64,000 nucleotides of DNA from Gigantopelta aegis (GCF_016097555.1 NC_054702.1:76325679-76389678); one strand, 5' to 3'. Positions 1 through 12,857 are shown, numbered from the stretch's first letter. The notes: generated from the letters alone by a model not told the origin. Numbers and translations: made by a program.

Positions 1-1480
1 TTCAGTAACAAAATCTTATGTGGGCATTTAATGTTGTTTTAAAAAGTAACAAATTACAAAACAATTTTATATGGTACTAAGTCTTTCTATGGTGGCAATC
101 TTCAGTTATCAAAATAAAAGCTGCATTTTATTACCAAATAAAAATTAGTATGATTTTATTTGATATAATTATTTGGAAGAAGTAATATTTGCAAGGGTAA
201 CAGCAGTATATTGGGAGGACGAGGGCTGGGTGATATTAGGTAAAATACTCCAATACAGATGGCTAGCATTTTTCACACAAAGAAAGAATGTCTGTTTACT
301 GACATCCCAGCATATAGTGTTTAATCAGTGGAATTTATGTATTATGGCAAGTGCAACTTGATGCCACAAGCTGCATTTGACCACAGCTTTTAATATATAT
401 CTGAATATCAGTTGTCCAGCACATTGTCCTATCCAGTCAGTGTTTCACATCAATCAGGTCTGTGGGGAATGCATTTAAAAGACCCCTTGCTGCTAATCAG
501 TAAGAGTATCCTAGAGATAAAGATAAAAGATAAACTTGATTGCATGTGAAGAATTCCACAAGGGGAATATGTATGTGGAAGCAGCAGGTTTCCACTCACA
601 CTAACACATTAACCTTTGTCCTCTCCATACAACCCAGTCAAGTGGCATACCCAGGATAGCATACTTGAACCTTAGTCTATAAAAGCATAAAGTTAAAGGA
701 ATGCTCGAGGCTTTTGGACTGGTATGCGTATTCAATGATATATATTGTTTAATATTAACAAGTATATTATTATATGTAATTAATAAAACAGTTAAATGTG
801 ACGGCTATTATATATAATGGGCACTTTTCAATACAAAATAAACCACCATTGTCAACGTAGTTAAAATAACTGTATCATGTTTTGTCTATTCATAAACCTA
901 CGTACCAAAACGATAATCAGAATGTTTTCTTAGTTAACTGATCTATCGTGTAGTTGCCTCCACCTGTGATTCCTGACTGGAAGGTGTATATTTGGTAGGT
1001 AACCAGACGAGGCAATTAATTACTGCCATCTAGACACAAAAATATGTACCAATATTATTAATATCACAGGGTATGGTATAATAACATGCCACCCCTAAAA
1101 TGGTAATGGGCATTATCAGCTGTCATGCTTTATTACTGTAAATAATTTTGTAAAACTAAAATTACGTGTTTTTCATTTCTTGTCAGTATGTGTTGGTGGT
1201 CTGGGATTGCATCTTTCTAACACGTAAGGCTCATATTTGACTTGTCCTCCCCTTTAACACATCATCATCATTTATGTCTATTTGCAAACCCCATCCCCAC
1301 CCTACTCCACCCCACCAACAAGAGAAACATAGCTAAAAGACAAAAACCCAGCTCTATTTGTTTTGCTATTGAAGATCTAGTTTAAAAAAAAAAAAAGCCT
1401 GCATCCCCCATTTGAAAACTGGGGTATCTGCTTGTCATCATTAATAAATTGTTAAAACAGCTAATAAGAAAATCAGCATG
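1..1480. other. no gene seen
   Basis: AT-rich DNA with one decayed SINE piece (420-600). No convincing exon or RNA gene was recognised. Confidence 0.5.
420..600 (+). mobile_element. decayed SINE fragment
   Basis: AAAAGACCCCTTGCTGCTAA and AGCAGGTTTCC match the SINE centre in plus orientation; heavily diverged. Confidence 0.45.
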
Positions 1481-2016
1481 TAACTAATCATACTATGCCA
1501 ACTGGTGTTTGCCATGAATAATTCCTAGTCTGATAGATAATTGTAAAAGTATCGGTACTCTTCTATCAATCTTCATCTTTCTGTATCGCATGTTTAAATG
1601 AACAGATGCTAAATGTAGATCAGCTTTTGAAAATGTAGATCAGATTTTAAAACAAACAGCGCCACTGTATGACGAATCACAGACACACTTCTCTCCTCAT
1701 AAATAGTTCACCAAATGTAAATACACTGATACATGATACTGCTGATGGAAATCCAGTAACGACAGCTAGTGTTCAAACTGATCACAGATAACACTAAAAA
1801 AAATCAAATTATAATACTGCCAATAATTGTAGCATGACTCTACAATTATAAATAAACTGATTATATTTAAGTGATTAAATAAAAATATTTTTAGCTCATT
1901 TAAACATGCGATACAGAAAGATGAAGACTGGTAGAAGAGTGTAGATACTTTTACAATTATCTATAGGACTAGGAATTATTCATGGCGAACACCAGTTGGC
2001 ATAGTATGATTAGTTA
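1481..2016. mobile_element. 536-bp foldback element with about 120-bp arms
   Basis: The left arm, about 1481-1602, and the right arm, about 1897-2016, are near-perfect inverted repeats (outer TAACTAATCATACTATGCCA; inner GTATCGCATGTTTAAATGA). They enclose about 295 bp of unrelated AT-rich sequence. No coding frame. The outer TAA/TTA ends may include the target site. Confidence 0.88.
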
Positions 2017-2136
2017 ATAGAAAATATTATATTTAATTCATCAATGACAGAATGTGTTTTACTCCTTTTTAATAAGCAGGTCAAATTTATTTATCATTAA
2101 ATATGATAGTTGCACATTTTCAAATCCCATACAGGA

Positions 2137-2332
2137 TTTCTGACAGATATCCATAAACCTGGTGCATACACATGCACATGTCACATTATAATGATAATGT
2201 CACTGTGCATACCTAACACACCCTAGTACATTGGTTTCTGACAGATATCCATAAACCTGGTGCATACACATGCACATGTCACATTATAATGATAATGTCA
2301 CTGTGCATACCTAACGCACCCGAGTACATTGG
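2137..2332 (+). repeat. 98-bp tandem duplication
   Basis: Two adjacent copies of a unit beginning TTTCTGACAGATATCC and ending GTACATTGG, starting at 2137 and 2235, differing at about three positions, so a recent duplication. The unit contains ATGCACATGTCAC and a palindromic ATTATAATGATAAT. Confidence 0.95.
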
Positions 2333-2842
2333 TTACAATCAAAAACAGGTGACTCATAAGAGAATGTATGGTTGTAAATTCAAATGGAACATTAACATAT
2401 GTATGTGCTATTGTTAATATCTAAGCGATATAATGTGCAGTGTCCCATTACTGGTGGTTTGTTTAAATAAACAACAGACACAGTGTACACAATAATTTTC
2501 ACCTACATTCCCACTGACCCTTTAAGATATCACCTTAATCATGCAGAACATGAGACATCTCACCACTTCTCCTACAGAAATGCCAAGCCTTACTACTTAC
2601 TATTGCATATATTATTTAAAAAGAATGAAGATTTGTCTACCGATTGCTTCAATCAATAGCACTATCACTGACGGCACCTGTTAAAAAAAAAAAGAACTTA
2701 AGTTGTAAAGATGGTGACCCATTAAACAATAGGCCGGCTCTAGAATTTCTTATGGGACATTTTGAAACAGAAATAAAGACATTCCACTGAGAACAATAGC
2801 AAGTGTGTCAGGGATAGTCCCTGTGGCCTAGCTACAACTTAC

Positions 2843-3071
2843 CTTCTGAAGAGAAGTCACAGCAAAAAGGACAATTAATCAGGTAAAGTGTCAAGCGAAT
2901 TATCCGAGAAAACGAAGTAGCTATTCCAGACACAAGTGTGGCGATTAAGTGTCCCGACTTCACAGAAAGGTATCTGCAACCGTAGTGTCCACAGAGCTCA
3001 CAAATGTGAAGCAGATTGGCGCAACTCTGCTGACCCACAATAAAACAGGCTGAAATTCCCGCTTCAGTCAT
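2843..3071 (-). other. candidate first exon or 5'UTR exon, function unknown
   Basis: The minus-strand frame from ATG 3071 stays open (MTEAGISACFIVGQQSCANL..., Cys-rich) to a strong donor, CAGAAG|GTAAGTTG, with GT at 2842-2841. GC is higher than in the neighbourhood. I recognise no domain, and no partner exon was found to the left. It may be untranslated, a chance ORF, or the first exon of a gene extending beyond position 1. Confidence 0.3.
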
Positions 3072-3321
3072 TCATCAAGTGTTAGGGCTGGGCTGTCAGA
3101 GCCACAGTTTACACACACACAGACATATACATGCAACTGTACTGTCAAGAACCTGTCTTCTCATTTCAATATCTCAAGACATTAATCTTTGCAATGCACA
3201 AAAGGTTTTAAATTGTGTTAGTGCATGTTGAAAGATATAAATTGTAATATGATGTGCAAGGTGTGGAATGAATCTGTAAAACCAGCTTTTAAGACCACCT
3301 GCATTACATGTATGTAGTAGC

Positions 3322-3468
3322 GACCCTGTTTGGAACTTGTTTATTGATATATAACAAATACTGTGACTGTTTGGGAACTTGTTTATTGATATATAACACT
3401 TACTGTGACCCTGTTTGGGAACTTGTTTATTGATATATAACAATTACTGTGACCCTGTTTGGGAATTT
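3322..3468 (+). repeat. about 48-bp tandem repeat, three copies
   Basis: The unit contains GACCCTGTTTGGGAACTTGT and TTATTGATATATAACA; three whole units and a partial fourth. Confidence 0.9.
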
Positions 3469-3707
3469 CATTTTTGTAAATATAAAAAGGTTACTGTCCA
3501 CGACTTGATATGAAGCAATAAAAGTTCTGCAAAAATCAGCTAAACATTCATCTTTCTCATCTATCACCCTCCACCTATTATTGTCATTATTTCATATTTG
3601 ATAGTATTTAATGTTCATATTGAATAAAATTATAAGTTGTTAATGTACGTTCTGTATTGTCAAATGACACTTTTTCAAATTGAGCTTACTCATTAATATA
3701 AATTATG

Positions 3708-3914
3708 TTGGTGCAATGACTTTACACCTCCCAAAACTGTTATATCAAGGCATGGTATGTGCGGTCCTGTCTGTGACAAAGTGCATATAAAAGATCCAAT
3801 GTTAATAGAAAAATTTAGCAGGTTTTCTCTGAAAACCTTGCATCAAGTTTAACAAAAGCTGATGATTAATAAATCAATGTGCTCTAGTGGTGTCATTAAA
3901 CAAAAGAAACTTTA
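3708..3914 (+). mobile_element. SINE fragment, centre + tail B
   Basis: GGTATGTGCGGTCCTGTCTG, GCATATAAAAGATCC and TTAATAAATCAATGTGCTCT are legible; the head is missing and the centre has decayed. Confidence 0.85.
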
Positions 3915-4317
3915 ACTTTCTTTCATTCTGGGTTGGAAAAGATACTGGGATATGAACCTACTTCCTACAAGCTTTAATAAGCCTGACAGTCGAACTGCAA
4001 AACCATGTAGTTGATGTGTCATTGAGATTTAGCCATTTTAAAAGGTTTTTAAAAAATAAAATATTTTTACAATATTTAAATAACAATTTACTTACATTTC
4101 TTTGCTTAAAATTTGAATATCTCTATAACCAATGCATTTCTGAAAATTGTTCTGTTTGTAGTATCACAATATTGATTTTTTTTTCTAAAATAATTTGACA
4201 CATATAAATTTATTATTTCTTCCAACAGCCAAATGAAATTTGAAATAATTCAGGCAAAAGTCATTCCATATATATTTATCCATATATGTTCCAGTAGTAC
4301 TTTATATTATTTCATTT

Positions 4318-4445
4318 CAGCTATCTGGGCTGTTTGTCCAGGACAGTGGGTTAGTGGTTAGTGAGAAAGAAGAGGGTGTAGTGGTCTTACACCTACCCAA
4401 TGAGTCATTAAAATTAGCTCTGGGTGGGAGACGGTACCAGGGCAG
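4318..4445 (-). mobile_element. head-2-type SINE fragment
   Basis: GTCCAGGACAGTGGGTTAGT, GGTGTAGTGGTCTTACACCT and AGCTCTGGGTGGGAGACGGT correspond to a longer form of the head-2 leader. A shorter piece with TGTCCAGGACAATGGGTTAG lies at 49425-49530. Confidence 0.6.
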
Positions 4446-5074
4446 TCTTTATATTTAAAATATGTTACGGTTAAATAGTGCTTTTTTTTTTTAAATAGGA
4501 ACAAGCAGGATGTGTGTTTATTTTATTAGGTTGGGGGAAGCAAACTGAAGTCTTGCTAGGTCTGAAAACTCAGGTTAGTCCCTTGGATGGGAGCATGAAA
4601 ATAAAGTATTATTAATATGAAAAAAGTGAGATAAACCTAATCAGACTGGAAGCCTGGCAATTAGCCTAAGCATGCTGACAGACCAGATTGTAAGACCAGT
4701 GAACCATAGAGCAGTGGCCCACTGAGGATTCCTTGACTCAAGTACTTACTTCTGGTCAAGAGGACTCCATGTAACATCAAACCGGGTAATACATAAAACA
4801 TGTACATTCCATTACAGGGTTGTACCCAGACACTCACAAAGCCATACAAATTTAGCCTGCAGGGGAAATGTTCATGGAAAGGGTATACAAGGAATGGAAT
4901 ATCTATTTTATGACAGCTCAGTACATTTTATAAACCATGGCTAGTTGATATCCTAACACTTGGGTGTAGACAGCAAAGAAAGACACTTGTTGTTGCCATA
5001 TAGGCTATACCAGCCAGACAGTAGAAAGATAATGCATATGCACTTTACCAGAACCCATTCCTAGATTGTTTTTT

Positions 5075-5296
5075 CCTCTGTCCCAACCATTGCTCCATGA
5101 CTGGCATATCAAATGTCATGGTATGTGCTGTCCTGTCTATGGGAAATTGCATATAAAAGATCCCTTGCTGCTTATGGAAAAATATAGATTTCCTTTAAAA
5201 GACTACAAGTCAAAATTAACTAGGTTTTCATAGATCCAATAGCTGATGATTAATAAATCAATGTGCTCTAGTGTGGTTGTTAAAGAAAACAAACTT
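5075..5296 (+). mobile_element. SINE fragment, centre + tail B
   Basis: GGTATGTGCTGTCCTGTCTA and TAATAAATCAATGTGCTCTA; head 1 is reduced to a few bases. Confidence 0.85.
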
Positions 5297-5365
5297 CTTT
5301 TATATATTAATCATGAAGCATTGTTTGGTATAGGAAAGTTTAATAATTTTCTTGGGCTATTTTTC

Positions 5366-5485
5366 ATATCAGCTAGTGCATCACAACTGGTGTGTCAATG
5401 ACTGTCGTATGTGCTATCTTGTCTGTGGGATGGTGCATATAAAAGATCCCTTGCTACTAATGGAAAAATGTAGGAGGTCCCCCCC

Positions 5486-5516
<31 letters not shown>

Positions 5517-5619
5517 AACCCCACTATATGTCAAAATTACCAAATGTTTGACATCCAACAAACTTTTATTAATAAATCAATGTGCTCTAGTGATGTCATT
5601 AAACAAAACAAACTTTAAT
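5366..5619 (+). mobile_element. SINE fragment, centre + tail B, with poly-C/poly-A run
   Basis: Centre (ATAAAAGATCCCTTGCTACT) then, after ATGTAGGAGGT, a C run of about 27 and an A run replace the usual GGTTTCCTCT; tail B follows. Confidence 0.87.
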
Positions 5620-5697
5620 TTAGACATATTATGAACATGTTTATTCTAGCATTAGCCAAATTATCAGACTCCACCATAAAAAAATTGAGGACAATGA

Positions 5698-6021
5698 AGG
5701 AGGGAAATGTTTTATTTAACGACGCACTCAACACATTTAATTTACTATTATATGCCATCTGACATATGGTTAAAGACCACACAGATACTGAGAGAGGAAA
5801 TCGGCTGTTGCTACTTCATGGGCTACTCTTTTTGATTAGCAGCAAGGGATCTTATATATGCACCATCCCATAGACAGGACAGCACATACTACAGCCTTTG
5901 ATATACCAGTCATGGTGAACTGGCTTGAGCGAAAAATAGCCCATTGGGCCTACTGACCAAGACCGATCCCAAACCGACCGTGCATCAAGCGAGCACTTTA
6001 CCACTGGACTACATCTCGCCC
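5698..6021 (-). mobile_element. tRNA-derived SINE, head 1 + tail A, full length
   Basis: Read on its own strand: GGGCGAGATGTAGTCCAGTG (box A), a box-B-like GGGATCGGTC, a central domain with CTGTCTATGGGATGGTGCAT and ATAAGATCCCTTGCTGCTAA, and tail A (ACACAGTATCTGTGTGGTCT...GTTGAGTGCGTCGTTAAATA). No clear target duplication. Confidence 0.9.
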
Positions 6022-6354
6022 AAATTATTAACTGTTCCCCTAATTTAGATTATGAGGAGTCATTTAAGATATTACCATATTGAGCATTGATATTTAATCC
6101 TTTCAAATTTCCATTCTAAGGGGTTCTAAAAATTACTCTTCTTGAAGGGGAGCCGAAGTAATGGGGAAGCATAGTGATAGCTCCCTGTTAAACAATGAAG
6201 TCTGAATTATCATGCTAAATTTGCCAAAAAGAACACCATGTTTATCCTAAAGGTGCTTTTTTTTTGCACTTTGTTTGGCCAAGACAAATTTAATTTGGCT
6301 AAACATTTTCGAACAAAATTCACCATGTTTGTCAGATTAACCAGTTTAAAGTTG

Positions 6355-6541
6355 AAGTTTGTTTTTGTTTAACAACACCACTAAAGCACATTGATTTATT
6401 AATCACTGGCTTTTGGATGTAAATAAAAAACAAATTGTGACACAGTCTTCAGACGAAACCTGCTACATTTTTCCATTAGCAGCATCCTAGGATCTTTTAT
6501 ATGCATTTTTCCACAGGCAGGACAGCACATACCATGGCCAT
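6355..6541 (-). mobile_element. SINE fragment, tail B
   Basis: AACAACACCACTAAAGCACA, CTACATTTTTCCATTAGCAG and ACAGGCAGGACAGCACATAC are present; the head half is missing. Confidence 0.85.
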
Positions 6542-8290
6542 ACCCAAGCTCACAGGCAAGTGTTCTCAGTGCAATCATAATTATATATTGTGTATAAAAA
6601 AAAGTTAATATGTTAAATAGGTTAGGGATGTATATAAAACAGTATCAGTACAGGCAATTCCCAGTACTGCATGGTTATATAGCAAGAAGGATACTGAACA
6701 TGTATGTCATACATGTTACTAATCAATTAACACTTTTCCCAAAAAATAGTCTGACCAAACTGACATTCAGTGCAGCAAACAATGGATGCCATAGGCTATA
6801 AAATGTATTGATAACATACGATGTGGCAATCATCCATTTATCAATTTTAATAAACCTGGGGCCTATCAAGACGTTGCGTAATGAGAACTGCAGGAATGTG
6901 TATTATGTATTCCTGGTTTCTCACACTGTCTTACACACTGAACCTGTTTGGGGATAAGCTAGAGGCTACATGTAGATAGCCATATCATTCAGTGAATAGT
7001 CAAATATGACCATCCATTTAAATATATTTGACTGTTAAAGCAGTACAATCAAACTGGAGTTACAGCTGTTTGAACACATCAGTACTTAAATTAATTATTT
7101 ACAATTATATAGAAAAACAAACATACTGAAACACAAATGTCTAAGTACTCAAAAAGCAGGTGAATGTATATTCTGATGTTAAAAAAATTACATTTATCTC
7201 TTCATTTAGCAATTTGTGCCATAGTAAAAAAAACACAGTTAAAGAAGTAAAATATCTAGTTGTTGCTAATTCATCACATGAGAGCTAAAAGGTTGCAAGT
7301 GGCAGATACGACCTAAAACATCTTTTTTATATATTTGGAATCGCCATCCCCGATTACATATTGTCACAAAAAATCATAACTGTGTCCTTAATTGCATCGC
7401 TTATACAGAAGGATTTAAATGGTCGTAAGTGAATCACAGATACCAATTTGCACGAAAATAGACATAATTGACACATATGACTTTCCTCCGATTTGTTTGC
7501 TGTCCATTATGTGAACACGACTGGTCGTGTGTGGTAGATACATCCTTTTTAAATACAGTTCGTTATATAATTATGTCTGACATAGGTCGTAGTGTGCTAA
7601 ATACGACACATATGTATTCTTTGTTATCGGTCTGTGATAGAAATTACAAATGCGAAGTACAATAGAGCATACATTATGTCAATATTTTTATGTGCTTGAA
7701 TTATAAAAATAATATGACTTTTGTCGTTGTGAGAGCCCAGTCTATTTAAGAAAAACTTCTGTTTTTAATTGAAGCAAAGTTTCCAACATGTAATTTGTAT
7801 CTGTAGATACAATTTTAATTCATAATAATGTTGAATGTGGCATATACAACCAAAGTGCAAGCATAGTCACACTGATGTTGGATGTACATGTATTTAATTA
7901 TATGTTATGGTGATCAAGTTCTGCCTTTCAGCTGCATTTGAAGGTCTACAGGATTGCCCTAATGTAGGCATTGTGGATTAACAATATTGCACATACAAAA
8001 GTCATTGTAAGTTATCCAGGACAAAGTCCAGTAACAAAAGACAGTGTAATTAGACGTAAGGTTAAAAGGCGAATAAAGTGAATGTGGCTTCAACATAAAT
8101 GATAGCAAGATCTATTAACTTTGATTAACTTTACACTTAACAAATATTTGCAACAGAATATCTCTGTCCTGAGTCAGACCCCCCCCCCCCCCCCCCCCCC
8201 GATCCTATCGGAGGCCGGACTCTGGATAGGCGTGTTTGAAACCCTAGTGGTATATGGACTATGGACATGTTAAACCAGTTACTAAGCTAA
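6542..8290. other. no gene seen; weak repeated motif
   Basis: AT-rich. A loose motif GTGG[CT]A[GT]ATAC recurs near 7299, 7531 and 7836, perhaps an old tandem repeat. A poly-C run lies at 8180-8200. The 65-codon frame at 7468 has no support. Confidence 0.4.
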
Positions 8291-8297
8291 GCTAAGC

Positions 8298-8616
8298 AAC
8301 AGAATGTTGAACGTGAACATGACACAACACACACACCAAAACATTAGCATAACATAGCACGCACAACAGAAGCTGAACATGACGTAGCACACACAACAGA
8401 AGCTGAACATGACGTAGCACACACAACATAAGCTGAACATGACATAGCACACACAACAGGATATCAACATAACATAGCTCACGCAACAGAACCTGAATAT
8501 GATATATAGCATACACAATAGAACTTGGCACATCAATGACAAACAAGACCTGAACATAACATAGCCAAAAGCTGAACATGAGAAAATAATCACCATAGAA
8601 AATGAACGTGACATAG
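8298..8616 (+). repeat. about 28-bp minisatellite, left part
   Basis: The unit is close to CACACAACAGAAGCTGAACA plus TGACGTAG. About 11 units, continuing at 8827 after the SINE. Confidence 0.9.
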
Positions 8617-8628
8617 CACTTGCGACAG

Positions 8629-8814
8629 TTTATTTGTTTGTTTTGTTTAACGACACCACTAGAGCACATTGATTAATTAATCATCGGCTAATGGATGTCA
8701 AACATTTGGTAATTATGACTCGTAGTCATCAGAAGAAACCCGCTACACTTTTCCTACTGCAGCAAGGTATCTTTTATATGCACTTTCCCATAGACAGGAC
8801 AGCCTTTATCCAGT
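8629..8814 (-). mobile_element. SINE, tail B, 5'-truncated, inside a minisatellite, 12-bp TSD
   Basis: A perfect CACTTGCGACAG lies at 8617-8628 and 8815-8826. It holds tail B and half the centre only. The flanks are two parts of one minisatellite, so the insertion point within a repeat unit is exact. Confidence 0.93.
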
Positions 8815-8826
8815 CACTTGCGACAG

Positions 8827-9080
8827 AACCTGAACATGACATAGCACTCACAACAGAACCTGAGCATAATAGAGAACTCACAACAAAACCTAAACATGAT
8901 GTGGCACACACAACAGAACCTGAACGTGACATAGTACACACAACAGAACCTGAAGAAGAACATGACAGAACACACATACAACATACCATGGTCATGACAG
9001 CACACACAAGAGAACTTGAACATGACATATCACTCTCAATAGATGCAGAAAATAATTTAGCACACAACAGAAACCGGAAG
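8827..9080 (+). repeat. about 28-bp minisatellite, right part
   Basis: Units ACAACAGAACCTGAACATGA plus CATAGCAC. Units become irregular after 8960. All frames stay open through much of it, so the ORFs here are repeat artefacts. Confidence 0.88.
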
Positions 9081-9129
9081 ATTGATCACTTAACATTCAA
9101 CAAAACACGGAGAAAACACTGCACATAAC

Positions 9130-9625
9130 ATAGTCTGGAGATATCACTGAACACACATCAAACATAACCTGGATAGATCTCTGAACACAGTAGAACCTGA
9201 AGAGAACACTGAGCACAACAGAACCTGGAGAGATCACTGAACACACAATAGAACTTGGAGAGATCACCAGACACACAACGGAACCTGGAGAGACACACAA
9301 TATAACCTGGAGAGATCACTGGACACACAACAGAACCCGGAGAGATCACCAAATACACAATAAAACCAGGAATGTGCACTGAACACACAACAGAACCCGG
9401 AGAGTACACCCAAAACACAAAAGAACCTGGAATGATCACTGGACACACAATAGAACCTGAAGAGATCACTGGGCACACAACAGAATCTAGAGAGATCACT
9501 GAACACACATTATAACCTGGAGAGATCACTGAACACACAACAGAACCTGGAGAGTACACCCAACGCACAGCAGAAGCTGTAGGGGTTACTGTTCACTTAA
9601 TATAACCTGGAGAGAATCCTGCATA
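9130..9625 (+). repeat. about 29-bp minisatellite, second type
   Basis: The unit is close to ACACAACAGAACCTGGAGAG plus ATCACTGA, about 16 copies. It is a clear relative of the first array (shared CACACAACAGAACCTG), with GGAGAGATCAC replacing AACATGACATAG. Confidence 0.9.
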
Positions 9626-10896
9626 CTCAACAGGTGGACATGGTATAGTGTTCACTACTTCTGGATTTGGTATTCAGTATACACACCCTCATTAGAAATG
9701 TAAACCCTTTGAATGAGCTTCACTTAAAACCGGTGTATCCCAAACCAATAAGCTGCTAAACATAGTTTCTTCATTAAAGGATACCAGTTTCAGTTTGCTC
9801 AACTATTCTGGTTTGTCTGTTGCAGTAGCTGATAAACCAGGTTTTCTTGAAACTAGTGAAGTACACCCTGAGGCAGCAGAACCAGAAACTATCTGCAAAA
9901 GAACTCTCATGGCGCAAAGAACACTGCACACAACATGACATCAGCTTTTCTGATGACTAACCAGGAATGAATACTTGCCTAGAAAAAGAGGTTTTGTATG
10001 GACAAGTCGTCTGATTCTGATGCACCATCATCAAACAATGAACATGGAACACTACCACCAGTGTTTCTGCCAGATAGAAATGTTTGGGGTATGGCTCTAT
10101 GGAATTGAATGCAACCACAGTCAACAGAGATATGGGGGTCCTCCCTCAGAAAGAAAATGGTTTAAGTTTAGGGTTAGGATTAAGAATATCATACAGTAAT
10201 GATAAGTGTAATTAATTTGGTCAAAAACTTAACTTAAAAAATAAATTCTGCAAAAATATTTGTGTATGGTACCATACCCATTTTACCCTCTGGCACAAAC
10301 CCTACACCAGATAAGGTCACACAAAATCAGGGTGGGTCAAAGAAAACAAGAATTTCACGAGTAGTTTTTTCACATTATCATTTTGTTCAATTGGTGATTT
10401 TATTTATCGTATTATTATTAACAAAAGTAAAAACAAAAATTTCATTTAATATTTTGTTTAAGCGGTGCTTTTATTAATACGTACTTCTACTTGTATTCCT
10501 ACAAGCTTTCTCCTTTTTAAAAATAAATATGTGATTTGCAAAACTGAAATTTTTAGAAGTGATGGTTCTTTCAGAATAAATATTTAAATTTACTTGATAT
10601 ACTGTTGGTCGTAAATGACGCATTTAATTTAATCATGAATAACTGTTCTAACTAAAACTATTTAAGCAAATAGCTAAAACGCCTAATAAGCTATAAATAC
10701 CGCAAATATACAAAGAAATCGTAAATATGTTCAGCTTTCATTGTTATTAAAACAAATTTGACATCTTAACTACTGATAAGTTTTTCTTCATTATCTCGGT
10801 TTTTTAAAAATGAATTTTATGCACTTACGTCCTTCTGGCTCTCACGCGACGAATTGTAGTATTATACTACCCACTAATTGTATATTATTAAATGAA
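9626..10896. other. no gene seen
   Basis: The sequence up to 9960 keeps hints of the minisatellite (GAACACTGCACACAACATGA). The rest is AT-rich with no supported exon. Confidence 0.4.
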
Positions 10897-11262
10897 CACT
10901 GGAGTGAGTGGGTGGATGTGTGGATGAATCAGGATGGATGTGACTGGATGGATGGATGGATGGGATGAATTGATATGTGATTGGTTGGATTGATCAATCA
11001 ATGGATGACTGATGGATTGGCATGTGGGAAAATGGATGGATGGATAGATGGATATAAAGATGGATATATGGATGAGTGGTTGCATAGGTTGTAGGCGAGT
11101 CAATGACTGGATGGATGGATGGATGGATGGAAGGAAGGAAGGATGAAAGGATGGATGGATGGATGAATGAGTGGTTGTATAGGTTGTAGGTGGGTCAATG
11201 ACTGCATAGATAGATGGATGGATGGAAGGATGAAAGGATGGAAGGATGGATGGATGTTTGAC
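10897..11262 (+). repeat. (TGGA)n-rich degenerate microsatellite
   Basis: Imperfect TGGA/TGGATGGA tracts with interspersed larger duplications (GGTTGCATAGGTTGTAGGCG and GGTTGTATAGGTTGTAGGTG about 110 bp apart). Confidence 0.9.
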
Positions 11263-12077
11263 AGATGTTTTTAACTGCCATTATTTAGTCATCACTTCAA
11301 TGACCTACCACAACTGCTGTCAGTCATGGTGATAACCTGTGTTGTTTCATAAGGCATTACACTACTTCTAGACATCAAAATAACAGGAAATTGATATAAG
11401 GGAGGCATCTGTTTAAACACACAGCAATAATAAATCAGCCATTGATCAATGGTCAGGTAACACCCAAACCAGACCTGACAGCACATTGTCTGGGAAACGG
11501 ACTGGGAGATCACAAAACTGTGTGTTCAGAGGACCTGTCCTCCAGCATACAGACAACACAGCCACTTCTTAATGTGCAGCAAATGTTTAAATATTTAACA
11601 CATGTGATGGCAAATAAGTCATTAAACTGCACCATGTTTCCACAGGTTCACTAATAACACAAGACGACAATTCTAGATCAACATTTTAAGTTTGTTTCAA
11701 ATCCTTGAACTATGTTTACCAAAGGTTAAATTGGACTGTTTGTTCACACATGAATAGATTTTATTTGAGTCTACTGCTGTAGACTAATATGTATATTTGT
11801 TCATACTTGATCAATTTTGTTTTATTTTATGTAACGTGTGTCACAGTAATATATATCTGTTCGTACGTGAATGGATCTTATTTAATCACGTCTATAATAA
11901 CATATTAATATGGTTTAAACAATATTTATTTCACAAAAGAAATGGATATTAATATGCACTTTTAGAATGTATATTTGGATACATACTTGACTTACAAGTT
12001 TAGAATATTATATATGTATTTTTTTATAGCAAACACATTGATCTTTGGTATTATTCAATGACACAGAGGGTGACAGG
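11263..12077. other. no gene seen
   Basis: Two overlapping short frames on opposite strands near 11292-11654 have no domain or splice support. Confidence 0.4.
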
Positions 12078-12306
12078 TGTTGGATGGATGGATGGATGGA
12101 TGGATGGAATGGATGGATGGATGGAAGGATGGATGGATAGATGGATGTATATATGGATGAACAGATGTGTGGGCTTGGATGGATGGATGGATGAAAAGAT
12201 GGATGAATGGGTTTGGATGAATGGATGGATGGATGGATGGATGGATGGATGGATGGATGGATGGATGGATGGATGGATGGATGGATGGGTTTAGATGGAT
12301 GGAAGA
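12078..12306 (+). repeat. (TGGA)n microsatellite
   Basis: Long (TGGA) tract, purest at about 12221-12288. The tract is open in several frames, but it is not a gene. Confidence 0.95.
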
Positions 12307-12857
12307 ATGAAAAAAATGGAAACACGAAACACACCGAAATGTCAGACTAAACACACTGAAAAATGAATAGACACACAGTACTAGATTGTAAAATAGTTAT
12401 CTGAGGTGAGAGACCCTATTTCCACACGTCTGATACCTGAGATGACAAGACTGAGTAATGAAATAAGACCACAGCCCAGCTATCAGACCACAAATAAATG
12501 TTGAGGCAATACAAATCCTTCTGGGTCAGTCCCTTTCAGATAAGAACAGATCCTCTTCATGTGGCTTGACACATTAAAGCTGGTCATTTATCAAGTGCAA
12601 TCCCAAAGGGATGACAATAAAATTGCACTTGCTTGTCAATGTGGCATCTTGACCTTAAAAATTGACCTCTAACATACATGTACATTACCTGAGCATGCAT
12701 TCATATGTAGACTGTGGCAATGGTATCAGTCATTTAATTTGGAACATCTCTTTGTACAATATTTAACTGAATATAAAACATATTCTATCAGTAAAAATTA
12801 AATGAAATACCATTTAAAGACTAAATGTTTCCATACAAAAGCAAAATAGTTAAATGT

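Noticed and set aside
8282-9568. Several Cys/Val-rich minus-strand frames of 67-136 codons
   Set aside because: They are the minisatellite arrays read in different frames; repeated peptides arise from the repeated DNA.
10262-10477. Short plus-strand frames around 9975-10477
   Set aside because: AT-rich, low complexity, no domain, no splice signals.
12008-12354. His-Pro-Ser-Ile repeat proteins on the minus strand and Trp-Met-Asp-Gly repeats on the plus strand
   Set aside because: Translation of the (TGGA)n microsatellite.
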